Source: an uncultured Bacteroidales bacterium (lineage in GTDB: Bacteria; Bacteroidota; Bacteroidia; Bacteroidales; UBA932). Taken from it: a DNA stretch of 64,000 nt. Shown piece after piece: positions 36,567 to 43,916 of the stretch. The notes beneath the pieces are model-generated. The model searched no databases, was not told where the DNA came from, and worked only from the letters and a program-made list of their open reading frames with translations. Every line of letters starts with the position of its first letter. Positions within the stretch are counted from its first letter, which is position 1. The position numbers and the translations under genes were made by a program. Location: positions 1 through 64,000 of the forward strand of contig CAKUXR010000011.1 in NCBI GenBank assembly GCA_934700615.1. The letters are read 5' to 3'.

Positions 36567-37814
36567 ATGAAAATGAGATTATTGACCGGATTGGCGATTG
36601 CGCTGGGAGTGGTGCTCGCCATCAGTTCCTGCAAGAAGGATAAGGAGCCGACCAAGATACCTGTGACCGGTGTCAGCTTGAATAAGACTTCGATAGATCT
36701 TAAGGTCGGGGATGATTTCCAGCTTCTTGCCAGTGTCTTGCCTGAGGATGCGACGGATAAGAGAGTTACTTGGGACAGTGACGACGAGAACATTGCGACC
36801 GTGGATGACAAGGGTCTGGTAAAGGCTGTGAAGGTCGGAAAGGCTAAAATTTCCGTATATACCCATGATGGAGATTTCACTAAGGTTTGCGAGGTGACTG
36901 TGGGTACTACCAGTGTTCCTGAACCGGGGCCTGATCCTGACCCTGATCCTGATCCTTCTTTGGATCTTAAACTTTCCAGAACCAGTGCTACAATCGGCGT
37001 GGGAGAGAAACTCAGCCTCAAGCCTTATATATGGTCCGAATATGAGAAGATTTGGGATGACCTGGCTTTCGAGTCCGAGAATCCGGAGGTTGCGACTGTA
37101 GATGCGGATTTGAATATCATCGGTCATTCGGCCGGAACTGCAAAACTTACCGGAACATGTCACGGTGAGGGTCTGGAGCTCAAGGCGGTCTTCAATGTTA
37201 CAGTGGAGGATACGTTCACGACGTTTGTCGAGGATATATTTACCATTTCCGGTCGTGGAGTTGTGACGACAACCAAGATCAGTTCAGGAGTTGTCAGGAC
37301 CAATGACAAGGTCAGGCTTCTTCAGGTGGAGGACACCTATAAGAATTATAATCTGACCATATCCCAGATTGAGATGCTCCGTAAAGTTGTTGATTATGCA
37401 GAGGCTGGTGACAATGTGGGATTTATGTACGTAGAGTCTCCAAAACTGGACAAAAGTGCCATTGGCAGGGGTGCAGCAATCTTTTCTCCTGATACGGAGA
37501 GGATTATAGCTGCCAAGAAGGTTTATGGTACGTTTACCATAACTGACAGGAAAACTCCTGTGGCTGCGGGCTACAAGCCGCAGTTCTTCTGCAATAATTA
37601 TGATGTCAGTGTAACTCTTTCAGATTTGCGTGATGCCGATATGCTGTACCCGAACGAGACCAATTACTGCATAGGCTTCGAAGTTTCAGAAGGCAGAAAG
37701 CTTCTGTGCCGTCTTGGCCAGGAAATCTCGGTACGTGAGGGCGGAAAGACGATAGGAACTTTCGTAGTATCAGACTACGAAGAGGCGACCGTAAAATACG
37801 AAGATGTAGAATAA
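36567..37814 (+). CDS. Lipoprotein: Ig-like domains fused to EF-Tu domains II and III
   Basis: A lipoprotein signal ends at VLAISSC (Cys22). A Big2-type Ig domain follows (residues about 30-110: VTGVSLNKTSIDLKVGDDFQL, VTWDSDDENIATVDDKG), then a Pro-Asp repeat linker (about 115-130), a second Ig-like domain (about 130-215), and from about residue 222 a region that aligns with elongation factor Tu: VEDIFTISGRGVV (domain II), IEMLRKVVDYAEAGDNVGF, GYKPQFFCNNYDVSVTL and ISVREGGKTIGTFVVSD (domain III). The GTPase domain is absent, so it cannot act in translation. It is predicted to be outer-membrane anchored. I know no characterised protein with this architecture; the function is unknown. Confidence 0.85.
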   Translation: MKMRLLTGLAIALGVVLAISSCKKDKEPTKIPVTGVSLNKTSIDLKVGDDFQLLASVLPEDATDKRVTWDSDDENIATVDDKGLVKAVKVGKAKISVYTHDGDFTKVCEVTVGTTSVPEPGPDPDPDPDPSLDLKLSRTSATIGVGEKLSLKPYIWSEYEKIWDDLAFESENPEVATVDADLNIIGHSAGTAKLTGTCHGEGLELKAVFNVTVEDTFTTFVEDIFTISGRGVVTTTKISSGVVRTNDKVRLLQVEDTYKNYNLTISQIEMLRKVVDYAEAGDNVGFMYVESPKLDKSAIGRGAAIFSPDTERIIAAKKVYGTFTITDRKTPVAAGYKPQFFCNNYDVSVTLSDLRDADMLYPNETNYCIGFEVSEGRKLLCRLGQEISVREGGKTIGTFVVSDYEEATVKYEDVE

Positions 37815-37835
37815 GCACTTTCTTGTGACAGTACA

Positions 37836-37892
37836 GGAGGGGCCCTTCCCTCCAGACAAAAGAGCCTCCCCGGGTTTCGGAGAGGCTTTTTC
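37836..37892 (+). terminator. Two tandem hairpins ending the EF-Tu-like lipoprotein gene
   Basis: GGAGGG/CCCTCC at 37836-37853 is followed by AGCCTC/GAGGCT at 37863-37887 with a T-run. A near-identical copy lies at 39430-39485. Confidence 0.75.
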
Positions 37893-38059
37893 AAAAAGTT
37901 TTGACATTTTGATGCAAAATGTCACCTTTGTTGTATCATTAAGTAAGCGTCAAAAAAATAAGTTGGTAAAGATTTGTGATGGATTTTCGAGGATTACTAA
38001 GCCCTGTTAGTCACGAAGACCTAAGTCCTACTTGGGTATTTGGTAGTGATTGACAGAGT

Positions 38060-38150
38060 TTAGTGTTTATAGTATGATGAGTCATCCTTGAACTCTTTAG
38101 GGGGTTCGTAGCCGAGCATCGAGCGGTGTGAAAATCGGCCTGATTTCCCG
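38060..38150 (-). pseudogene. IS3-family transposase remnant (C-terminus)
   Basis: In one minus-strand frame the translation reads FSHRSMLGYEPPKEF followed by a short charged tail and a stop (TAA at 38060-38062). The HRSxLGY.(S/T/P)P.EF pattern is the C-terminal signature of IS3-group integrase-like transposases. The rest of the gene is absent, so this is a scar of about 28 codons. Confidence 0.5.
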
Positions 38151-38344
38151 ACATGTCATAGATTTCCGTGGTTGGCCACGCCTGTATTGGCATTGACAAT
38201 GCCCTGGATTCATTTGACGTGGCAGAGGTTCCCTTCACATGGTGGTTCTGCTACATCAGTATGACGCAAAAACATTTGCGTGGCCATGTCTCGTGGCCGC
38301 CAGCTGAATTTTACGATCATCTGGTCGGGACGAACTCAGGCAGG

Positions 38345-38501
38345 CGGGACGATGCCACGGCCCCCTCTGTAACACATTGATAATCAAGTGTCGTTTATTT
38401 TAAGCGTGGATTTCCGTTGATTTTTTGGCCACTAATCCACGCCTAATTTTGTAACTCCTTGCGAATCAAACTGTTGCAAAAACGAATGTGGCGCCGTCCC
38501 G
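38345..38501 (-). repeat. 157-bp palindrome-ended element, copy E (inverted)
   Basis: Ends: CGGGACGATGCCAC (38345-38358) and GTGGCGCCGTCCCG (38488-38501). The length, 157 bp, equals the four copies at 40957, 42787, 43320 and 43611, and the inside matches their reverse complement (GTAACACATTGATAATCAAG). It has an inner GCGTGGATT/AATCCACGC stem of 9 bp. Confidence 0.8.
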
Positions 38502-39454
38502 ACAACAAAAGTACTGAACCGCGGAACACAGGGTTTTTTCTCTTGCCCTGTTTCTTAATGGTGTACGCCGATGAGGCATGGCGTGAAGTGACGGAGGATT
38601 TCCAATATCCTTTGTCATTGAAAATGCAATATCAATGAGGGGATAGAGTAGAGTGTACTTTCGCTCAAACAAGTCTGAACCCCTTTCCTCTTAGACGACA
38701 AAGGCAGGTACCCATTTAAGGAATAGATACCTGCCTTGCTTGGTCAACAATGTTGTTTTAACAAAAATAATATCACAAAGGTACGAATTATTTTGAGTTT
38801 CGATGCTTATAATGTGTTATTTTGGAAATGCAATATCAAAAGAGGGGATAGAGTAGAGTGTCCGAATGCGGACACAGGGTTAAGTCTCAAAAACCACCGA
38901 CACCCTTAATATCTGCGATAGTGTCCTTTCACCCTTTCAATCTTGCCGAAGCGAAGCCGTCTGTACGCCTTCACCCAAACAAGTCTGAAAACCTCCACTC
39001 CAATGGAGATTTTGACAACTGTGGAATATTGTCTTCTTTGCATTGTTGATAATTATTGTTGAGTGTGTGAAAGACAAATTCTCTTTTGTTCAAGCACCTC
39101 CCCTCTATACGACAAAAGCAGGTACCCATTTAAGGGATAGATACCTGCCTTGCTTTCTCAACAATGTTGTTTTACCAACAATGATATCGCAAAGATACGA
39201 ATTATTTTGAATTTCGATGCGTATGATGTGTTATTTTGGTAATGTGCTAATTTAATTTTGCTTTGCTATATGACAGACTATTGAGATTATCTCAGATGTA
39301 GTGATGCAATTCTATTTAACTGACCGTAAGCCATATTTGATGCATAGTATAAGAGTATGTCCTTTGTCATTGAAAATGCAATATCCAAAGAGGGGATAGA
39401 GTAGAGTGGCCGTTCGCTCAAACAAGGCTGGGGGCCCTTCCCTCCAGACAAAAG

Positions 39455-39486
39455 AGCCTCCCCGGGTTTCGGAGAGGCTTTTTCTG
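39455..39486. terminator. Terminator hairpin between repeat cluster and tRNA-Leu
   Basis: AGCCTC (39455-39460) with GAGGCT (39474-39479), T-run on the plus strand; on the minus strand it follows tRNA-Leu directly and has CTCTTTTG, so it can end that transcript. Confidence 0.7.
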
Positions 39487-39573
39487 TGCCCAAAGCCGGG
39501 CTCGAACCGGCACGTCTTTTAAAGGACATTGGATTTTGAGTCCAACGCGTCTACCAATTCCGCCATTCGGGCA
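39487..39573 (-). tRNA. tRNA-Leu (anticodon CAA)
   Basis: Class II tRNA with a long variable arm. The acceptor TGCCCGA pairs with TTTGGGCA, the anticodon stem TTGGA/TCCAA encloses CTCAAAA, giving anticodon CAA for TTG codons, and the T-loop is TTCGAGC. CCA is not encoded. 87 nucleotides. Confidence 0.96.
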
Positions 39574-39591
39574 TTTCGCGAATTGGAATGG

Positions 39592-39622
39592 CAAAGTTAG
39601 GGATTTTTGCCGAATTACCAAA
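39592..39622 (-). promoter_or_regulatory. Consensus promoter of tRNA-Leu
   Basis: On the minus strand TTTG (39622-39619) and TAACTTTG (39599-39592) are separated by exactly 19 bases, the Bacteroidota consensus. Confidence 0.85.
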
Positions 39623-39741
39623 TTTTTCAGCGGGCGGGTCCTAAAAATATGTCAGTAAACTCGTTTGTCTGCAGGATTTGCCTTCCGATTCTCCGAAATT
39701 ATCGATAACTTTAACGGCTGCGATGTGGGCAGACCAGTTTT

Positions 39742-40836
39742 ATGAAGTGCAAAATATTTAACGGACAGAAAAGTGCTGATGTGGTAGGGTATCTGGAAGG
39801 ATATCCTGCTGTTTTCGTCGTCGCGGACCGGAATGTCGCGCGATTCGCGGAAGAAATCGTCGGGTGCGTGTCAATGCCGGAAGGCGGCAAGATTTTTTAT
39901 GTCAATGCCACTGAAGAGGACAAGTCAATGCAGACTGTCCTTGATATCTGCAAGTGGCTGTTGGTCAATGATGCTGACCGGAATGCGCTGGTGCTGGCCG
40001 TCGGCGGCGGCATTACTTCCGACATGGCAGGCTTTGCCGCATCAATATACAAGAGAGGCGTCAGATATGCCAATGTCCCTACGACTTTGCTGGCTCAGGT
40101 GGATGCCGCAATTGGCGGAAAAACCGGTGTGAATCTCGACAATTATAAGAATATCCTCGGTGTCATAAGGCAGCCTGAGTTTACGTATATCTGTCCGCAA
40201 GTTCTTGAATCATTGCCATATGGGGACTTTGTTTCCGGTTCTGCCGAACTGCTGAAGACATTTGTCATTGACAATTCTGACAACAATTACGAGAAGGCTG
40301 TCCAGGTGCTGGCTGATATTCACAGCAGCATTGACCATGGTCGTGCGATAGCTGCGCATAGCGCTGAACTTCAGCGACTTGTCTCCGCGGCTGCGGCGAT
40401 AAAGGCGGGTGTTGTCGAGCGCGATGAATTTGAGCATGGCGAACGCCGCAAACTGAATCTGGGGCATACTTTCGCTCATGCGATCGAGTGGGAGGCAATG
40501 TCTGGCGCTAGGAAATCATTGAATGTCAATGCAATATCGCATGGTGAGGCCGTTGCGATAGGGATAATTCTCGCGGCAAGGCTGTCAGAGCGCTATTATT
40601 CGACGCGGACTGGCATTGACAATAACTGTTCTGGATCCAAGTCATTGAGTGACAAACTTCAACAAGATTTTATCCGTTGTGGCTTGCCGACATCTTGCCC
40701 GTTCCCGACGGAGTCTTTGGCTGCCGCCATGCGTAAGGACAAGAAAGCCGAAAACGGAATCATCCATTTTGTGCTCATCCACGACCTCGGTGATGTCCGT
40801 ATCGAGGACCTGCCGGTGGAAATGTTCATTTTTTGA
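39742..40836 (+). CDS. aroB: 3-dehydroquinate synthase
   Basis: AroB converts DAHP to 3-dehydroquinate, step two of the shikimate pathway, with NAD and a divalent metal. NAD-binding GGG loop LAVGGGITSDMAGFAASIYKRGV; substrate region VPTTLLAQVDAAIGGKTGVN; metal ligands in the Glu of SGSAELLKTFVID and the His of LNLGHTFAHAIE and ISHGEAVAIG. 364 residues is typical. It lies 3.1 kb before aroDA and aroC, the RAYT repeat island intervening. Rich in the GTCAATG/CATTGAC heptamer, with about eight copies. Confidence 0.95.
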   Translation: MKCKIFNGQKSADVVGYLEGYPAVFVVADRNVARFAEEIVGCVSMPEGGKIFYVNATEEDKSMQTVLDICKWLLVNDADRNALVLAVGGGITSDMAGFAASIYKRGVRYANVPTTLLAQVDAAIGGKTGVNLDNYKNILGVIRQPEFTYICPQVLESLPYGDFVSGSAELLKTFVIDNSDNNYEKAVQVLADIHSSIDHGRAIAAHSAELQRLVSAAAAIKAGVVERDEFEHGERRKLNLGHTFAHAIEWEAMSGARKSLNVNAISHGEAVAIGIILAARLSERYYSTRTGIDNNCSGSKSLSDKLQQDFIRCGLPTSCPFPTESLAAAMRKDKKAENGIIHFVLIHDLGDVRIEDLPVEMFIF

Positions 40837-40956
40837 TACAAAAGTTTGAACAAATTTTGATGTATCAAAATTTGTACATTTTGTTTTTTGGGGTGTGAGT
40901 GTAACGTGTTGCCGGTCCTGTGGCTCTCGACAAGGCTGCTCGGGCCGCAAAACTGT

Positions 40957-41113
40957 CGGGACGGCGCCACATGAGTTTTTGGAAATGATTGGTTTTCAGC
41001 GTGTTATGAAATGACGTGTGGATTTCCGTTCAAAAAAAGGTCGATAATCCACGCTTAAACAAAATGGTGCTTGATTATCAATGCGTTACGAGTGTGCCCG
41101 TGGCGCCGTCCCG
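40957..41113 (+). repeat. 157-bp palindrome-ended element, copy A
   Basis: Perfect 14-bp inverted ends (CGGGACGGCGCCAC, GTGGCGCCGTCCCG) and an inner GTGGATT/AATCCAC stem. 157 bp between outermost paired bases. Confidence 0.9.
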
Positions 41114-41550
41114 CCACCGTGGGTAAGCGTCTCCGCGGTTACGGGTTGACGCGCTTCCGGTGGTTTGACGCGCCGTAAGCGTCTCCGCAGTTACGTATTG
41201 CAACATAAACCCAGAAAGCTATTTGTCTTACTTTCGGGGTTCATGTCATTTATTTGCTCTGCTCTTTCTTTGTCCACTTCTCCGGAAAGAGATTTCTGTA
41301 AGCTTCGACTGGAGTCGATAATCGTCACCGCGGTCATGGTACGGTCCCATGTTCAGAACTGATGCGTCTCGGCAGTCATGTCTCCGTTCTGCCGTCCAGC
41401 TGCCGGACATTTGCCTTCCTTGCCATCTTACTCCTTTTCGTCCAGCTGCTATCCATGTCCATGTCCTCAATACCGTCCAGCGCCATTCATTCTCCCGGCC
41501 ATTGTCACCTCATCGTTCTGTCTCAGTCCGCAAACGATTTCCAGTCTGAC
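41114..41550. repeat. REP-like repeats flanking the RAYT gene on its 3' side
   Basis: No gene. Two copies of a 21-bp unit that begins GTAAGCGTCTCCGC and ends GTTACG lie at 41123-41143 and 41175-41195. A block at 41322-41398 (TCATGGTACGGTCCC, CAGAACTGATGCGTC, CAGTCATGTCTCC) is repeated on the other side of the RAYT gene at 42986-43047 and again, in part, at 43774-43830. Confidence 0.7.
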
Positions 41551-42417
41551 TTACCTTCCCAGCAATTCAGCCAATAAATTAGGTGGCAATGAACTTATTC
41601 GGGACGCCCTAGTTGTCGTTACGCGGAATTTTCTTGCCATTTCTATCGTTGCAAGACATCTCTTCTCGACAGATAAGTTCTTATATTCACTATCGAACCG
41701 TCGCTTGCTGATATCTTCAAGTGATTGGAAAAGTTCATCGTCTCTAAATTTGACGGATTTCAGAATACCTGAATCTGTTTCGAACTCTACATCATTGTTT
41801 TTGGAAAGATAAAATGAAAACTGTCTTGGGTTTATGAAGAGTTGTTCCAGTTCTGTTACTTTTACATACTGCGCAGGATAAATCATATCATTATTGTCAA
41901 TGAATAAATCTTGTGGTAGAAGTTCCTTTGTGGAGAACAACTCTCTTTGTCTGCGGATTCCCAATGAGGATAGCTGTCTTTCTTGAACATAACTGTCAGG
42001 TTTCTTGAAATACAAGTTTGCCGATGACCATGGGTATGCAGTCGGTATGACATTCATGCCGGCCGACATTGGATTCCGCAGGATGTAACCGCAGACCCCA
42101 CGGAGATACTCGATGTCTTTTATGACTTTGATACTCAAATCGATATCTGAGGCATATTTGATTTCGCAATATTTCTTTCTTATCAGGCGGATTCTCCGTT
42201 GAAGGTAAAGTTGAGCAAACTTTCTGGCGTTTTGATAGTCCCCGCGAACTAGAAAATGAAAGTGATTGTTCATCAGGCAGAATGCGTAAATGTCAATGTC
42301 ATGTTTCGTGGAGCAAACCAACAAATCATTCATCCCGATTATGAAATCGGAATCGCTTCTGAACATAAGGGAATTATATGTCCCCGATGAGCAGATGTGG
42401 TAAAAAGAGACGTCCAT
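41551..42417 (-). CDS. REP-associated tyrosine transposase (RAYT), Y1 family
   Basis: RAYTs are single-strand DNA transposases related to IS200/IS605 TnpA and bind REP hairpins. ATG at 42417 (MDVSFYHIC) fits the family start. The HUH motif is clear: CLMNNHFHFLV, His52 and His54. It is followed by a basic helix with Tyr (KYCEIKYA) and the diagnostic YILRNPMSAG..PTAYPWSS block. Residues after about 160 are an additional C-terminal domain with helices. The gene has no flanking terminal repeats of its own but lies among REP-like repeats, four of the five 157-bp elements within 3 kb. Catalytic Tyr assignment is uncertain. Confidence 0.85.
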   Translation of the reverse strand: MDVSFYHICSSGTYNSLMFRSDSDFIIGMNDLLVCSTKHDIDIYAFCLMNNHFHFLVRGDYQNARKFAQLYLQRRIRLIRKKYCEIKYASDIDLSIKVIKDIEYLRGVCGYILRNPMSAGMNVIPTAYPWSSANLYFKKPDSYVQERQLSSLGIRRQRELFSTKELLPQDLFIDNNDMIYPAQYVKVTELEQLFINPRQFSFYLSKNNDVEFETDSGILKSVKFRDDELFQSLEDISKRRFDSEYKNLSVEKRCLATIEMARKFRVTTTRASRISSLPPNLLAELLGR

Positions 42418-42786
42418 CGTATTCAAGTTTTTTGCGTGAATATAGCAGAAGTCAATAAATGCTCCTATGAAACTTAAAAATTGCAATGCAGGTTTTTATG
42501 TTTTTTAAATTTTTCCGGAAGATTTTAGTGTTTTTTTAATATTTAACTATTCTGATACCACCTGTTTTATGGAAGTTGTAAGCATCTCGACAGTCATGTC
42601 TCCCGTTCCGTCGTCACGGGTCTGTAGTCGTTTTTGCATGTCTTATTGACGCGCTGTCGGCAGTTCCGTACTTTTGTTTTCCAAAATCAAAGCGAGCAAA
42701 GTCTGGAACCTAAAGAAATGGTCACATCTGATCGGGCAGCAAAACGTAAGCGTCTCCGGAGTTACGTATTGCAACAGCCTCCCCGT

Positions 42787-42943
42787 CGGGACGGTGCCAC
42801 ATGCGTTTTTGGAAATAATTGGTTTTCAGTGTGTTATAAAATGGCATGTGGATTTCCGGCAAAAAAAAGGTCGATAATCCACGCTTAAATAAAATGGTAC
42901 TTGATTATCAATGCGTTACGAGTATGCCCGTGGCACCGTCCCG
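42787..42943 (+). repeat. 157-bp palindrome-ended element, copy B
   Basis: Ends CGGGACGGTGCCAC (42787-42800) and GTGGCACCGTCCCG (42930-42943) pair perfectly. Relative to copy A both strands changed together (C to T on the left, G to A on the right), so pairing is preserved. Confidence 0.9.
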
Positions 42944-43172
42944 CCACCGTGGACAGTCATGGCGCCGTCCCGCATAAGAACAGAATGCGTCACCGTAGTC
43001 ATGGCATGGTCCCGCGTCCAGAACTGATGCGTCCCGACAGTCATGTCTCCCGTTCCGCCATCCCGCTCGGGTGGTAATCGTCACCTCGGTTGTGGCATGG
43101 GCCAATTTCCTGATCCGAGCGTGTTTCTGCGGCCATGTCTCCATTCCACCACTGGACGCCTATCCGCAGTCA

Positions 43173-43754
43173 TGGCACCGTCCCGCCATCCCGTTTCCCG
43201 TCCGGCAATTCCGGTCCTGGCTGTGACTCGTTGCTCCGAATACGTATCCCTATGCACGCCCTAAAGCGAATTCTTGATTCTTATTGGGAAATGTTTGACT
43301 TTTAAGACAGCCTCCCCGTCGGGACGGCGCCACATGAATTTTTGTAAATGTTTGACTTTCAGCGTGTTATAAAATGACATGTGGATTTCCGGCCAAAAAA
43401 AGGTCGATAATCCACGCTTAAACAAAATGGTGCTTGATTATCAATTCGTTACGAGTATGCCCGTGGCACCGTCCCGCCATCCCGTTTACCGTCCGGCAAT
43501 TCCGGTCCTGGCTGTGACTCGTTGCTCCGAATACGTATCCCTATGCACGCCCTAAAGCGAATTCTTGATTCTTATTGGGAAATGTTTGACTTTTAAGACA
43601 GCCTCCCCGTCGGGACGGCGCCACATGAATTTTTGTAAATGTTTGACTTTCAGTGTGTTATAAAATGGCGTGTGGATTTCCGGCCAAAAAAAGGTCGATA
43701 ATCCACACTCAAATTAAATAGTGCTTGATTATCAATGCGTTACGAGCTTGCCTG
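43173..43754 (+). repeat. 291-bp tandem duplication
   Basis: Positions 43173-43463 recur at 43464-43754 with an offset of 291 and few differences (for example GTCCGGCAAT at 43200 and 43491). Each unit is one 157-bp element plus about 134 bp of spacer. A third, truncated spacer copy follows to about 43880. Confidence 0.85.
43320..43476 (+). repeat. 157-bp palindrome-ended element, copy C
   Basis: Ends CGGGACGGCGCCAC (43320-43333) and GTGGCACCGTCCCG (43463-43476). One position is mismatched, a mix of the copy A left end and the copy B right end. Confidence 0.85.
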
Positions 43755-43767
43755 TGGCACCGTCCCG
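43611..43767 (+). repeat. 157-bp palindrome-ended element, copy D
   Basis: Ends CGGGACGGCGCCAC (43611-43624) and GTGGCACCGTCCCG (43754-43767), the same one-mismatch pair as copy C, from which it arose by the 291-bp duplication. Confidence 0.85.
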
Positions 43768-43886
43768 CCACCGTGGACAGTCATAGCATGGTCCCGCGTC
43801 CAGAACTGATGCGTCCCGCCGTCCCGTTTGTCATCCGGCAATTCCAGTCCTGGCGGTGACTCGTTGCTCCGAATACGAAAAAAAGG

Positions 43887-43894
43887 TATCTTTG
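43887..43894 (+). promoter_or_regulatory. -7 box TATCTTTG for aroDA
   Basis: Perfect TAnnTTTG match 23 bases before the ATG, with GTTG 20 bases upstream. It lies where the third repeat copy diverges from the others, so the promoter borders the repeat cluster. Confidence 0.6.
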
Positions 43895-43916
43895 TGGGTT
43901 AAGAAAAAAATGGATA

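Larger units (their letters stand above)
37815..39486. other. Gene-poor accessory stretch with repeats, scar and terminators
   Basis: This 1.7-kb stretch has no complete gene. It holds two tandem terminator hairpins (37836-37892), an IS3 scar (38060-38150), a 157-bp palindrome-ended element (38345-38501, inverted), and a family of direct repeats between 38600 and 39485: three copies of the 15-mer GGATAGAGTAGAGTG (38641, 38846, 39394), two copies of an AAGCAGGTA hairpin block (38701 and 39116, offset 414), and a second copy of the 37836-37892 hairpins at 39430-39485. Confidence 0.75.
42418..43916. repeat. REP-like repeat cluster upstream of aroDA
   Basis: No gene in 1.5 kb. The stretch holds three 157-bp elements, a further 21-bp GTAAGCG..GTTACG unit (42746-42766), the RAYT-flank block (42986-43047) and a 291-bp tandem duplication (43173-43463 and 43464-43754), with a partial third copy reaching about 43880. 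The aroDA promoter lies at the right edge. Confidence 0.75.

Noticed and set aside
37825..38238. Short open frames after the EF-Tu-like gene
   Set aside because: One covers the terminator hairpins, the other covers the IS3 scar in the wrong frame; neither has coding character.
42500..43880. Repeat cluster that could be mistaken for a CRISPR array
   Set aside because: Units are 157 or 291 bp with palindromic ends, spacing is irregular, spacers are themselves repeated and no cas genes are present.
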